Source: Acidobacteriota bacterium
Lineage (GTDB): Bacteria > Acidobacteriota > Aminicenantia > Aminicenantales > Saccharicenantaceae
Direction: 5' to 3'
Length of the DNA stretch: 64,000 bases
Assembly: GCA_028749115.1 (NCBI GenBank)
Contig: JAQURD010000002.1
Coordinates: forward strand, 228,129-292,128
Every line of letters begins with the position of its first letter. Within the stretch, counting starts at the first letter, position 1. Made by a program: the position numbers and the translations under genes. Under the pieces are notes generated by a model. It was not told the origin of the DNA. It saw only the letters and a program-made list of their open reading frames with translations, and did no database searches. Positions 50,218-60,118 of the stretch are shown piece after piece.

Positions 50218-50727
50218 TTAGTAACTTCCAGGGTCAAAATCGCCACGCTTCATCATCAATCCGCCTCTCCTTCCCCGCTGGCCCCCTTGCCATTCCCGAC
50301 GGAGCCTGAAATCCTGACGATAACCTTCAAGCTTTTTGAGCTGTTCAGGAGTAAAAATCTTTTCCCAGGCCTTTCTATTTTTATATAAAGCTTTCATCCG
50401 GTCAGCTCTGAGCCGGGACATCTGATCAATAAGGTCATTGATCTTCTGCTCATCAGCCCCGGGATCAGCTATTAGCTTCTTCAGCTCATCTCTCATCGGA
50501 ACCATTTTTTCCCGGTGAGCTCTGGCTTCTGCCAGCCTTGCCTGGCGGAATTCTTCGAACTTTCTCTCCTGCTCAGGTGTCAGTTGAAGGGCATCTTTTA
50601 GCACCTGAGGGCATAAGCTAACCCGGCCCGCTTTCGGCGGCTGTACTGCCTGTGCACTCACCGTCGAATAGATAAAGATAACCATCAGGGCAAAAACTGT
50701 CAGGCTAATCAAACTTCTCTTATTCAT
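50218..50727 (-). CDS. Spy/CpxP (LTxxQ)-like periplasmic protein
   Basis: Signal peptide; LQLTPEQERKFEEFRQ, KIFTPEQLKKLEGYRQDF, Arg/Gly-rich C-terminus. Confidence 0.8.
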   Translation of the reverse strand: MNKRSLISLTVFALMVIFIYSTVSAQAVQPPKAGRVSLCPQVLKDALQLTPEQERKFEEFRQARLAEARAHREKMVPMRDELKKLIADPGADEQKINDLIDQMSRLRADRMKALYKNRKAWEKIFTPEQLKKLEGYRQDFRLRREWQGGQRGRRGGLMMKRGDFDPGSY

Positions 50728-51078
50728 TTTTTCCTCCTTGTTTTTTCTTTAATCATGCCTTGCCTTTTTGATCATTCAATATTAATAGACAATTACCATT
50801 CTAATTCCTTGGGAAAATATCTGGCTGGGTTGGCTTAACCCTGACCTGGAAACAAGCTACCAGGCCTTCTAAGCATGATCATAATAAGTCAGAAGACTAT
50901 TTCCTGAAAATAAGTTTACGAGCTCATCCCCGTCAAGCTGTCAGACAAAGCATGGAGAAAGCCATTGATGAGGCCTTTGCCCTCGCTTTACCTGTTCTCG
51001 CCTGTTCTCAAAATATGAATAGAATAAGATATTTGCCTCAAACAGATTATTTAATCTAAGCCAAAATGAATAAAAATA

Positions 51079-51116
51079 AAGAGGAGCCAGCCTGCTCTGG
51101 CAGCATTACTCCTCTT
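51079..51116 (-). terminator. Rho-independent terminator of the FadL/65-aa gene unit
   Basis: Outer stem AAGAGGAG/CTCCTCTT with inner CCAG/CTGG, minus-strand U-rich tail TTTATTTTTATT. Confidence 0.6.
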
Positions 51117-51166
51117 AAATACCGTGTAAAAAAATCCCTTATTATCCTGATTCAGTTTAGAGCTAA

Positions 51167-51364
51167 TCAGGCCTTCTTTAAAATTGGCATGCCTGTCTTG
51201 GCTGTTTCTACTACTTTATAACCAGCCGGCACCATTTCGAGGGCTCCGGGTCTAATATCTCTGGCAAAATAGTAGATGGTCTGCTTCTTGCCCCCGCGCA
51301 GTTCAACTTCCCGTGAGTGTAAATAGTAGGTGACACCCTTTTGGTTTTTGAATTCGTAAGCCAT
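51167..51364 (-). CDS. Hypothetical small protein (65 aa)
   Basis: MAYEFKNQKGVTYYLHSREVELRGGKKQTIYYFARDIRPGALEMVPAGYKVVETAKTGMPILKKA, SD GGAGG. Confidence 0.75.
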   Translation of the reverse strand: MAYEFKNQKGVTYYLHSREVELRGGKKQTIYYFARDIRPGALEMVPAGYKVVETAKTGMPILKKA

Positions 51365-51398
51365 GAATTAAACCTCCAAAAAAAATTTCAATTACAGA

Positions 51399-52673
51399 TT
51401 AAAATTTGTAGCCAAAAGTAAATCCCAGCAGTTGACCTCTCGTATGATATTTACCCTCTCCCATTCCATCGGGATAAATGTTTCTGTTCGGTGAAGTACG
51501 GTCAGAAAAAATTTCATATTGATAGCCCAGAGCGACTTCAAACCTGTCCTTAGTATAGCCAAAACCAATAGTAAAAGCTACCCGGCTGGCATCAGGCAGC
51601 GAAGGATCCATGGTCTCAACAGGTTGAGGTGCTTGATCATAGATGATACCAGCTCTCAGTGCCAGGTTTTCTTTAACCATATATTGAGCTCCAGCCCTGA
51701 GAATTATTGAATCCTTAAAATTTTGTTCGACCAGTTGTTCTTCCGAACTGCCATTTGGATAGTCAATTTTGATCACATAATTTTCATAGGTACTCCAGGT
51801 AAAATACTGCCCTTCAATAGACAGCAGAAGCCTGGTTGTAGCCTGATAGGAAAAACCAAGTCCGAAAATATTAGGATATTTGAAACTAAGGGCAACATTG
51901 GCTGAAGACGGGATATAAGGTTGAACAGGGGACGGAACCCGGCTGGTATCAAGGGTCAGCGGGCCACTAAAATCTACGGTAAAACCGCTTCTCCAATTAA
52001 ATCCTGCAGAGAACTTATTTTTTTTAAACAACAAGCCAGCATTAAACCCGACCGTATCACCTTTGGCTTTATGCATGGTGGCAGGAATGTCTCCTTCCCA
52101 GACATCAGGAATTACAACATGTTGAACAAGACTCTGTGAAAGCGTAGCACTAATATAAGAGAGGCCGGCTCCAAGTGATAGATGATCACTTATTTTAATA
52201 GCGATTGCCGGGTTAATAAACATAGTCTGTAGTGAGGTATCAGTTGAGATATAACGTAGAGGATAATTAACCGGCCAGGAAGTTCCGAGCCCATAAGGAG
52301 CAAAAAATCCCAGTCCAACGGTCACTCTTGAGCCAAGTGATTGAGTCAGATAAAAGTGAGGAGGGAAAAAGGTCTGATCTAACTGATATACTTTTTGATA
52401 AGCGGGATCAGGCCAATTGGGCAGATTAACCCAACCCGCCGGGAAAACAAAAGTTCCTCCAACATTTACCTGGGTTCCAGAGAGCCAGGCTATACCAGCC
52501 GGATTATAGAAAATGGCTGTAGGATCGTTAGCAATGCTGACAAAAGCCCCACCCATACCCATAGCAGCTGCCCCATGTTCATAGATCAGAAAACCCGAGC
52601 CGGAAACGAGCGAACAGCTGAGAAAGAAAACCACGCTCAGTGCTATAACTTTCTTCACTGTCCTTCCCTCCAT
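51399..52673 (-). CDS. OmpP1/FadL/TodX-family outer membrane transporter
   Basis: GSGFLIYEHGAAAMGMGGAFVSIANDPTAIFYNPAGIAWLSGTQVNVG. Confidence 0.95.
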   Translation of the reverse strand: MEGRTVKKVIALSVVFFLSCSLVSGSGFLIYEHGAAAMGMGGAFVSIANDPTAIFYNPAGIAWLSGTQVNVGGTFVFPAGWVNLPNWPDPAYQKVYQLDQTFFPPHFYLTQSLGSRVTVGLGFFAPYGLGTSWPVNYPLRYISTDTSLQTMFINPAIAIKISDHLSLGAGLSYISATLSQSLVQHVVIPDVWEGDIPATMHKAKGDTVGFNAGLLFKKNKFSAGFNWRSGFTVDFSGPLTLDTSRVPSPVQPYIPSSANVALSFKYPNIFGLGFSYQATTRLLLSIEGQYFTWSTYENYVIKIDYPNGSSEEQLVEQNFKDSIILRAGAQYMVKENLALRAGIIYDQAPQPVETMDPSLPDASRVAFTIGFGYTKDRFEVALGYQYEIFSDRTSPNRNIYPDGMGEGKYHTRGQLLGFTFGYKF

Positions 52674-52775
52674 TTAAAACATTTTATTCAGTTTATCCAG
52701 TATAAACAATTAAATAGATCTGGCTATCTTTTATTAAATTTATGGGAGCATGTCAAGATAAAGCCCTATTTTTAT

Positions 52776-53072
52776 TTATTGGATAAAACCCACGCCCGGA
52801 GGCACTTCAGCCGGGATGATAGGGCCAAACATATCTTCATACCTTTTTAAATTTTCCTGCAGGGCTTCGGCAAATCTTTTAGCGTGGGCCGGGCTAACGA
52901 TTAAGCGGGCAACTAATTTCCCCATCGGGCCATCAGGAAACATAAAAGCGAAATCAAAAATAAATTCTTCTCGGCTGTGGCGGATAGCAGCCAGGTTGGA
53001 ATACTGGCCGACAGCTGTTTGTTCATCCACCTTAATATCAATCTTTCTTTCAGGTTTATCACTTTGAGCCAT
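52776..53072 (-). CDS. DUF3467 family protein
   Basis: YSNLAAIRHSREEFIFDFAFMFPDG...VARLIVSPAHAKRFAEALQENLKRYEDMFG. Confidence 0.85.
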   Translation of the reverse strand: MAQSDKPERKIDIKVDEQTAVGQYSNLAAIRHSREEFIFDFAFMFPDGPMGKLVARLIVSPAHAKRFAEALQENLKRYEDMFGPIIPAEVPPGVGFIQ

Positions 53073-53611
53073 AATTACCTCCTCGCCGGGTTTCTAATTT
53101 CCAAAAATTGCTCCGGCCTATCTCTGCCGCTAATTTTAACTTAAATCAGAAAAAGAAGCGAGCCAGGGCTGGCTAGCTAGCCTGGAATTATTGGCGGCGG
53201 GGCGAAATTTTTTTCGTTTCTGCGATCTTTAAGATCATTTTAATGATAACGTTAACGCACATTTATAAATTATTTTCCTAACTTACTGATCTTAAATAAA
53301 TTAAAATTAATAAAAATCCTTGCTTTTTAACTGGATTAGAATATAATGGTATTGGCTTTCCTGGGCGGGCTGGGGAAAGCCCCCACCTTTTTGGTTCCCA
53401 TCATCAACCCCCCTTTTGCTGACAACAGCCCGCATTCTTTACCAGTCACTTTTTCCGGAAGTACTGATGTTTTTTCAACGGCAGTCATCGAAACAAAAGT
53501 GGTGGGACTTCTATCTCCAGATATTCTAAAAACAGATGAAACTATAAGGCGAACTGCTATGAGTCAAACGATCTTTAACGAGATTTATAAAGCCGGTGTC
53601 GAAAAAATCAG

Positions 53612-55093
53612 TCAATCAGCATAAAACTCAATCATCTGTCGCACTGCCTCCAGACAGACAGGACAATAAGGTTTCTTGCCTTTGGTGAACATAATACAGT
53701 CAACTGCCGGGCGGTAAAGTCCAGTAGAAGCATAACCGGCTCCTTCGAAAACGCCGACCTTTCCAGCATACCTGCTTTTGGCCAGAAATTCTTCCACCTT
53801 CAGGCCCTGTTCTAAAGATAGTTTTTCGCTTTCAGCCTCAAGTCTGGCTACTTCTTCCCGCGGAGCACCTTCTCTTTTCATTCTGGCTATCCGTTCATTA
53901 AGTTCCTGCCTTACTTTTTGATAACTCAGATCCATACGGTCAAACTCTTCTTTTTCCCAGGGAGTCGGAATGGCCATCCCCGGAGATAAAAGCTTTTTCC
54001 ACTTAATATTATCCGGATTCAGCAGAGCAGTAATATTTGGCTCAACTGGTTCTATCCCCCGGGGATAGAACTCATTATAAGCTACCTGAGAGGTGTAGTA
54101 TTCATCGGCCAGGCCGGTAAATGAATGACCAAATTCATGCAGCATTAAATATTCATACCATTGATTGTCGGTCGTAAAGGTACAATAGAGGTTATAAATA
54201 CCACCGCCTCCGTAACGGTTGTGATTGACCATGATCATCAGAGCATCATAAGGAACGATAGCAGCTAGATCCCGCAGACGGCGGTTATCATCTGTCAGCA
54301 GATAACGATCTGAGCCAAAAGAATCGAAGCTGCAGCCAAGAGCAGTCTGTCTGAACTGTCCGTAGCCCGGCTCATCACAACCGCTTTCAGCCGAGGGCTT
54401 AAATACCCCGTAAATATTGAACTTACTTTTGAGGCTCTTATATGGCTCCTGCGAAAAAAAGACAGCGACAAATTTATCAAGGTCCTTCTTCAGTTTGCCT
54501 TCTTCACTGGCGGTATAGCCTTCAGCCAGAAAAGCCAGATCTACCTTTTCCGAGGCTGGACCGTTTTTTAAAAGCTCAAAGACTTTAACACCCGGTTCCA
54601 GTTTCTCCTTTATGATAAAGATCGAAGCCGGATCTATTTCCTGAGAAAAAATTTGATGGAAACTATTATCTTTATCCCTGACTTCAATGGCCAGGCTTAT
54701 TTTATGACGGGGACATGGAATCAAAACGGTTTCATGAAAGGCTCGTTTAATGCTCTTCAAAGCTTCGTCTGTTGTTTTATATTCACCAAAAAGACTGTCA
54801 TAAGCACGGGCATAAATTAATTGACCGCTGGCCTGATCGTAAACTCTGGCACAATAGCGCCCCCTCATAAAAGGATCAATCAGATTCTTAACTGGCCCGG
54901 CCCAGCTGCCCTGATCGTAGATCTTATCCAGGGCGATTATTTCCTGCTGATTATCACCCAGATGATAATAATCAATTCTCATTGTCCGGTCGAAGAAGAA
55001 CTGGTTAAAATTAACTTTCTCCTGATTTTCAGCCACCAGAAAAAAGGGAGTGAAAATTAACAATAAAAGAACAGAAATAATAATCTTTTTCAT
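53612..55093 (-). CDS. Peptidase M64 (IgA peptidase) family secreted metalloprotease
   Basis: Signal peptide; DLAFLAEGYTASEEGKLKKD; zinc site LMLHEFGHSFTGLADEYY. Confidence 0.92.
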   Translation of the reverse strand: MKKIIISVLLLLIFTPFFLVAENQEKVNFNQFFFDRTMRIDYYHLGDNQQEIIALDKIYDQGSWAGPVKNLIDPFMRGRYCARVYDQASGQLIYARAYDSLFGEYKTTDEALKSIKRAFHETVLIPCPRHKISLAIEVRDKDNSFHQIFSQEIDPASIFIIKEKLEPGVKVFELLKNGPASEKVDLAFLAEGYTASEEGKLKKDLDKFVAVFFSQEPYKSLKSKFNIYGVFKPSAESGCDEPGYGQFRQTALGCSFDSFGSDRYLLTDDNRRLRDLAAIVPYDALMIMVNHNRYGGGGIYNLYCTFTTDNQWYEYLMLHEFGHSFTGLADEYYTSQVAYNEFYPRGIEPVEPNITALLNPDNIKWKKLLSPGMAIPTPWEKEEFDRMDLSYQKVRQELNERIARMKREGAPREEVARLEAESEKLSLEQGLKVEEFLAKSRYAGKVGVFEGAGYASTGLYRPAVDCIMFTKGKKPYCPVCLEAVRQMIEFYAD

Positions 55094-55118
55094 CTTTTTC
55101 CTCCTGTTTAGATTTTAA

Positions 55119-55970
55119 TCAACTGGCCGGTTTGATGGCCCGGCCGGCAATCTCTTTCAGCAGTTTAAAACCCAGAGCAGCCGTAATGTCCGAAACATCC
55201 CGCTCTGGATTGAGTTCAACCAGATCAAAACCGGTAATGGTTGCTTTCAAGCGGTGAATTAAATTAAAAACCTGTCTGGGGCTTAAACCGCCCGGCTCGT
55301 GATGTGATACACCGGGAGCAAAAGCTGGATCGAAAACATCCAGATCAAGAGAAATGTAAAGCGGGTTTTTGAACTCCAGAAGAAGATCATCCGTCAGATT
55401 CCAGGCTTCAATGGTTTTAACCCCATGTTTCCCAGCCAGTTTTCTTTGCTGGGGCGTGAATGATCTCTGCCCCACCTGCACTAACCGGTCAACCAGACTA
55501 TCTTCAAGAATTCTGGCCATCGGACAGGCATGTGACCACCGGTCCCCATAAAGATCTTCATAGAGGTCAGGATGAGCATCCAAATGCAAAAGGTCGAGAT
55601 GCTTAAAGTGCCTGGACAGACCTTTGACGGCTGGATAAGTAATGGAATGGTCGCCGCCAAGGAGGATAGGAATCGCCCCACGCTTTACAACTTCAGAAAC
55701 AGTTTTCTCAATACCGGCAAAGGTTTTATCGACATCACCCGAAGTATCAACATCGCCCAGATCTACCAGGATTGTTTCTTCGGCCAGATCAACCTCCAGT
55801 TCAGTGTCGGCATTATAAGTTTTGCTGCTTGATACCCGCCGGATAGCGGCCGGACCACCTGCTGCTCCCCTGAGATGGCTTGATTTTTCATCAAATGGCA
55901 CGCCTATTATTCCCAGGACATAATCTTGATGGAGTGTGAGATTTTTTAGAGCACCGCCAAAGTCAGTCAT
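55119..55970 (-). CDS. speB: Agmatinase/arginase family ureohydrolase
   Basis: LLGGDHSITYPAVKGL, LHLDAHPDLYED, SLDLDVFDPAFAPGVSHHEPGGLSPRQ. Confidence 0.92.
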   Translation of the reverse strand: MTDFGGALKNLTLHQDYVLGIIGVPFDEKSSHLRGAAGGPAAIRRVSSSKTYNADTELEVDLAEETILVDLGDVDTSGDVDKTFAGIEKTVSEVVKRGAIPILLGGDHSITYPAVKGLSRHFKHLDLLHLDAHPDLYEDLYGDRWSHACPMARILEDSLVDRLVQVGQRSFTPQQRKLAGKHGVKTIEAWNLTDDLLLEFKNPLYISLDLDVFDPAFAPGVSHHEPGGLSPRQVFNLIHRLKATITGFDLVELNPERDVSDITAALGFKLLKEIAGRAIKPAS

Positions 55971-56223
55971 TTTGTCCTCCAGCTTTTAACAGAAAAAAGG
56001 CCAGATTAAAAGCAATAAAATTATACTGAATAAAGCGGCAAAACAAAAGACAGTTAGACATTAAGGCAGGAGACACCCGGTATCTGAATAAATGGAATAA
56101 CCACCCTTTAAGACAAGAGGAAAGAGGAGAGAGATCTCCTGCCTCCCTCCCTTTCCTCTGCAACCTTGGCCTTGCCTACTTAAGAGGCACTATCAGAATT
56201 CCATAGAGCCAATTCTGGCTCAA

Positions 56224-56290
56224 TCACCCTTTCGGGGGTATTTGAGGGTGATTTTGACCTTTAAAAAAACATTTTTCTTTCACCCTCAAA
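56224..56290. repeat. Three-arm inverted repeat upstream of ferritin-like gene
   Basis: TTTGAGGGTGA (56241-56251) / TCACCCTCAAA (56280-56290), perfect 11 bp; extra arm TCACCCT 56224-56230. Confidence 0.7.
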
Positions 56291-56333
56291 ATAGCTATAA
56301 TTTTTTCAATCTCCAAAGAAAGGAACATGGCTA

Positions 56334-57311
56334 ATGGAAAAATTTTTTCAGATTAATGACCGGGAGAGTCTGATCAAGTATTTAAATATAGCTCTTGAGC
56401 ATGAATGGGCAGTCAGCTTTGAATATGTTATTCATGCCTACTCTATGCCGAAAGGTAAATATTTCTACTCCGATCCCGTTATGGACTGCCCTCTTGATGT
56501 CCGTGCTCAGACAATTCAAATCGGAATAGACGAGATGTATCATGCGCTGCAAATAGGCCTGCTTCTTAAACAAATCGGGGCAGAACCTTCCTTGCGGACA
56601 GATACCATTAAACGTTATCCCCGCATAATAGATAACCTGAAAAGAGACAAGACCACCGAAGAGGAGGTCACTGAGCTCTATCAGAAAGCAACATTCAATA
56701 ATATCCATGATCCAAAACTGCAGAATATGGTTCTTAATATAGCTGCTGATGAAATCAGGCATGGCCGCCAGTTTGAAGCCATGATTAACATGATGGAAAA
56801 AGAAGGCCTGGCTGGAGACCTCATCTTTCAACCTGATCCCGAAACAAGCGGACGGAAAGATCTCGACATACTCCACGAGCTCTGCCAGCTCGAAAACCTG
56901 ATGATGCATGAATATCTTTACTATGTTCTTCTTTTTAGCGAACATCAGGATCTGGGTCAGAGACTCTTTAAAAATGCTATCAATCATATGCGCCACTGGG
57001 ATAAACTATCTGGCCTATTAGTCAAAAAGGGAGATGTCATCCGACTTGAAAATGTTCAACCCGCAGAAAACGGGGGCGAGCAAAGCTCAGTGCCAATGCC
57101 TTATATTTATCCGGGGAAAACACGGTTAGAAGCTCTTAAGAGTACTCTCCAGGGTGAAAAACAGCTTATGGAGAAGTATCAGAGAGCAACCGATTTAATA
57201 CCGGAAGAAGAAGCAAAAACCCAGTTGAAGGCTCAACTGGCCCTTACCCGTGAACATCTCTACACCCAGCAGAGCCTGCTCGGCAATGTGGAAAAAACCA
57301 GGCCGGACTAA
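56334..57311 (+). CDS. Ferritin-like protein with two predicted four-helix units
   Basis: LEHEWAVSFEYVIHAY, IGIDEMYHALQIGLLLKQIG, NIAADEIRHGRQFEAMI; second unit LENLMMHEYLYYVLLFSEHQDLGQRLFKNAINHMRHWDKLSGLL. Confidence 0.75.
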   Translation: MEKFFQINDRESLIKYLNIALEHEWAVSFEYVIHAYSMPKGKYFYSDPVMDCPLDVRAQTIQIGIDEMYHALQIGLLLKQIGAEPSLRTDTIKRYPRIIDNLKRDKTTEEEVTELYQKATFNNIHDPKLQNMVLNIAADEIRHGRQFEAMINMMEKEGLAGDLIFQPDPETSGRKDLDILHELCQLENLMMHEYLYYVLLFSEHQDLGQRLFKNAINHMRHWDKLSGLLVKKGDVIRLENVQPAENGGEQSSVPMPYIYPGKTRLEALKSTLQGEKQLMEKYQRATDLIPEEEAKTQLKAQLALTREHLYTQQSLLGNVEKTRPD

Positions 57312-57489
57312 CTGGCCAGATTGCTAGCTTGCAAGGAATCTGCTTTCGTTTACTTTCTAAAAAAAAAATGTTAAATTATTTTTAAGAGCTAAAGCAGAGA
57401 GGGCTGGCTTTAGAAGTGGCCCGTGTGTTTTCTTTTGCTGGTGAGTTAAGCCACTTTTTTCAATCTTATTTTTGGCTGGGAGGGTTTAA

Positions 57490-57930
57490 ATGGCAAAAAA
57501 ATCTCTGGCCATGGGAGTTTTGCTGTGTCTTCTGGTTTCAATTCCGGCACTGGCGGCAAAAAAAATCAATATTCCTAAAGGAGCCACCATAGAAAAAATC
57601 GGCTCAGGGCATTTCTGGTTCCTTCTGCCTGATAAAAAGGCAATAGAAATTACAGGAATGAATATCAGAGGTAAATCAGCAGGCTTTATCGGAATTTATG
57701 ACTCAAGTAAGAATAACAAAGTGATAGCCACCAGCAACCGGATAACACTGAAGAGCAAAGGAGTTTCATCTATGGTAAGAGTGCCAAAAGGGACACAGTA
57801 TATAATGATCGATGACGATGTCACCTGGCTCAAAGCCGGCAAGAAAATTCCTCGCGGTGATTACGTCCTGATAGACGACGACGTCGTCTGGCTGCCAATA
57901 GAAATCATCTACGAACCTGATAAAAGATAA
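57490..57930 (+). CDS. Hypothetical secreted protein
   Basis: 146 aa with signal peptide, internal IDDDV(T/V)WL duplication. Confidence 0.7.
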   Translation: MAKKSLAMGVLLCLLVSIPALAAKKINIPKGATIEKIGSGHFWFLLPDKKAIEITGMNIRGKSAGFIGIYDSSKNNKVIATSNRITLKSKGVSSMVRVPKGTQYIMIDDDVTWLKAGKKIPRGDYVLIDDDVVWLPIEIIYEPDKR

Positions 57931-58169
57931 GGAGTAAAATCTAACGCCCTAATTCCAATAGTACCGGTTGATCAGTTCAGCGTTGATGCAGCAGGTTTTT
58001 TTTGTCCTTAACAGAACAGTGTGCTTAACAGAGCAGCATTATAAAGTCGTTTCTTTCCTCAAAATATCAGGCAGATTTTAACCAGGCCGCTATCCCTTCG
58101 GCGCCGGTAGTAACAATAATTGGAACTAATATAAGTAGACTGTTTGTTGAGCTAAAAGGCGATTAGCTC

Positions 58170-58838
58170 TTATTTTCCTGCTTGTTCCTGAGCGGCTTTT
58201 TTCAGTTTTTCATTGGCAATAATACCCAGATCAACACGGCGATTTTGCTGCCGCCCTTCAGCACTGTCATTGGAGGCAATGGGCTGATCAGGGCCGTAGC
58301 CCATAACCGTGAATCTCGGAGATTGGACATTCTGCGTGGCCAGGTAGGCGGCTACTGCTTTAGCTCTATTCTCTGATAGAGTCATATTATGGTCATGAGA
58401 ACCTGTCGAGTCAGTGTGACCTTCAATTATGATATTGGTGTCAGGGTATTTATTGAGAATAGATGCCAGCTTGGTCAGATTTTCTTTGCTGGCCGGCCGG
58501 AGATCATATTTATCAACATCAAAAAGAAGTCCCGAATCAAAAGTGATTTTTATCCCTTCACCAACTCTTTCAATTTTGGCACCTTCAAGGTCCCGGCGCA
58601 TCTCTTCTGCCTGTTTGTCCATCTGGTGGCCGATGTAAGCGCCGGCAGCACCACCAATAGCTGCGCCGGTAATAGCCCCGAGGAGAGTATTACCAGCTGC
58701 CTTGCCGATTACTCCTCCAACCACAGCTCCACTGGTAGCACCAATAGCCCCGCCTTTGGCTGTTTTGCTCCAGCTGGCACAACCAAAATTCGTGAAGGCT
58801 ATACAAAGAGCCAGGCAGACAGGTATCAGCTTTTTCAT
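58170..58838 (-). CDS. OmpA-family lipoprotein with glycine-zipper domain
   Basis: Lipobox-like TNFGCAS, glycine-zipper GAIGATSGAVVGGVIGKAAGNTLLGAITGAAIGGAAGAYIG, OmpA NIIIEGHTDSTGSHDHNMTLSENRAKAV. Confidence 0.93.
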   Translation of the reverse strand: MKKLIPVCLALCIAFTNFGCASWSKTAKGGAIGATSGAVVGGVIGKAAGNTLLGAITGAAIGGAAGAYIGHQMDKQAEEMRRDLEGAKIERVGEGIKITFDSGLLFDVDKYDLRPASKENLTKLASILNKYPDTNIIIEGHTDSTGSHDHNMTLSENRAKAVAAYLATQNVQSPRFTVMGYGPDQPIASNDSAEGRQQNRRVDLGIIANEKLKKAAQEQAGK

Positions 58839-58906
58839 GACATACTCCTTTTGTTTTCTTAGTGTTATTTTTAATTTATAACGATTGCGGTCTGATTTGC
58901 AAGCTT

Positions 58907-59836
58907 TTATTTTTTCTCCATAATTTCCTGATAGATGATATCAATGAGCGACGGGCGGCGAGAAGGAGCCGAACCTGGTTCCAGGCCAAAGGCAGCTTTT
59001 ATTTCCTCCAGTGTCTTTTTCTGCTGTATCATTTCTCTCACTCTGGCTTCTTTTTCTTTAAGAGAATTGACTAACTCCGCTATATATTGGCGGCTGGCTG
59101 GATCAGCATGGCCGGATAAGAACAATTCTATTTCTGGTTTATAAGCCAGCATTGATTCCAGAGTTTTGATCAACGCGAAAAAGCTGCCATTTTTCTGCTT
59201 ATGAATGAGTGGATCTCGCCCGATAAAAACCAGGTCTCCAGCTATCGCCACTTTGCTCTCCGGAATAAAGGTCACTGTATCGCCGCTGGTATGAGCCGGG
59301 CCAAAATTCCTGAGTTCCAGCCTGGTACCTTCAAAATCAAGATTTTTGCTGCCTTCATAAGTTTCAGAAGGTAAAAAATCTTTAAGCTCCGGCCTCTGTT
59401 CAACAGCTGGCAACATCTCCTCATAGGTTTTTTTATGGGCTAGAATCCTGATGCCACCAGGCAGTCCGCTGAGTCCGTTGACATGATCACCATCGCTATG
59501 AGTAAGAATGACCAGGGAAAGGGGTTTTGCCGATATTTTCTGAATTTCAGCCAGCGTGTCTTTCAAAGACTCCGGGCTCATCTTGGCATCGATGAGAAGG
59601 TTGGTTTTCTTTCCGGCCAGAAAATAACAATTAGCCCCAGAGCCGCCTTTTATCATATAAATATTGTCTCTGACCTTTTCTATGGTAATCGACGTGGTTG
59701 TCTCTTGACCCTTGAAAACAAGACTGCCACTAAGGCCTGGTTCTGGCAGAATTAATATGGCAGCTAAAATAGCCAATGCTACCAAGATTAGAATTAGAAG
59801 AAGCCCTGAGGGCCTTTTTCTACGATTAATCTTCAT
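58907..59836 (-). CDS. Metallo-beta-lactamase-fold hydrolase, N-terminally anchored
   Basis: LVILTHSDGDHVNGLSGL, FGPAHTSGDTVTFIPESKVAIAGDLVF, LSGHADPA. Confidence 0.9.
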   Translation of the reverse strand: MKINRRKRPSGLLLILILVALAILAAILILPEPGLSGSLVFKGQETTTSITIEKVRDNIYMIKGGSGANCYFLAGKKTNLLIDAKMSPESLKDTLAEIQKISAKPLSLVILTHSDGDHVNGLSGLPGGIRILAHKKTYEEMLPAVEQRPELKDFLPSETYEGSKNLDFEGTRLELRNFGPAHTSGDTVTFIPESKVAIAGDLVFIGRDPLIHKQKNGSFFALIKTLESMLAYKPEIELFLSGHADPASRQYIAELVNSLKEKEARVREMIQQKKTLEEIKAAFGLEPGSAPSRRPSLIDIIYQEIMEKK

Positions 59837-60118
59837 AACTCCCTCCTGCTAATAATTAGTGTTATTGATTAGTTTATCTCCCTATTCTTTTTTTTATTTC
59901 CTTTATTTTTTATCTTATAACAGCCGCCAGGAAAAGAAAATCCAGAAATTACCTCTCTTCCCTTCATTAACTAATGGGCCACCAGCCAGAGTAGCTTTCC
60001 TGACAGCAAACTACCATCAGCAAGTCAATAACGATGACCACATTACTAATCAAATTTGATGCTTGACCAAGCCCGGCTATAAGCTTACTCAGCTTTTTCC
60101 TGTTGGAGAAGATCATTG

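Noticed and set aside
53165-53190. GGCTAGCTAGCC palindrome upstream of the DUF3467 gene
   Set aside because: Short palindrome without terminator tail or a second copy; not enough to call a regulatory site
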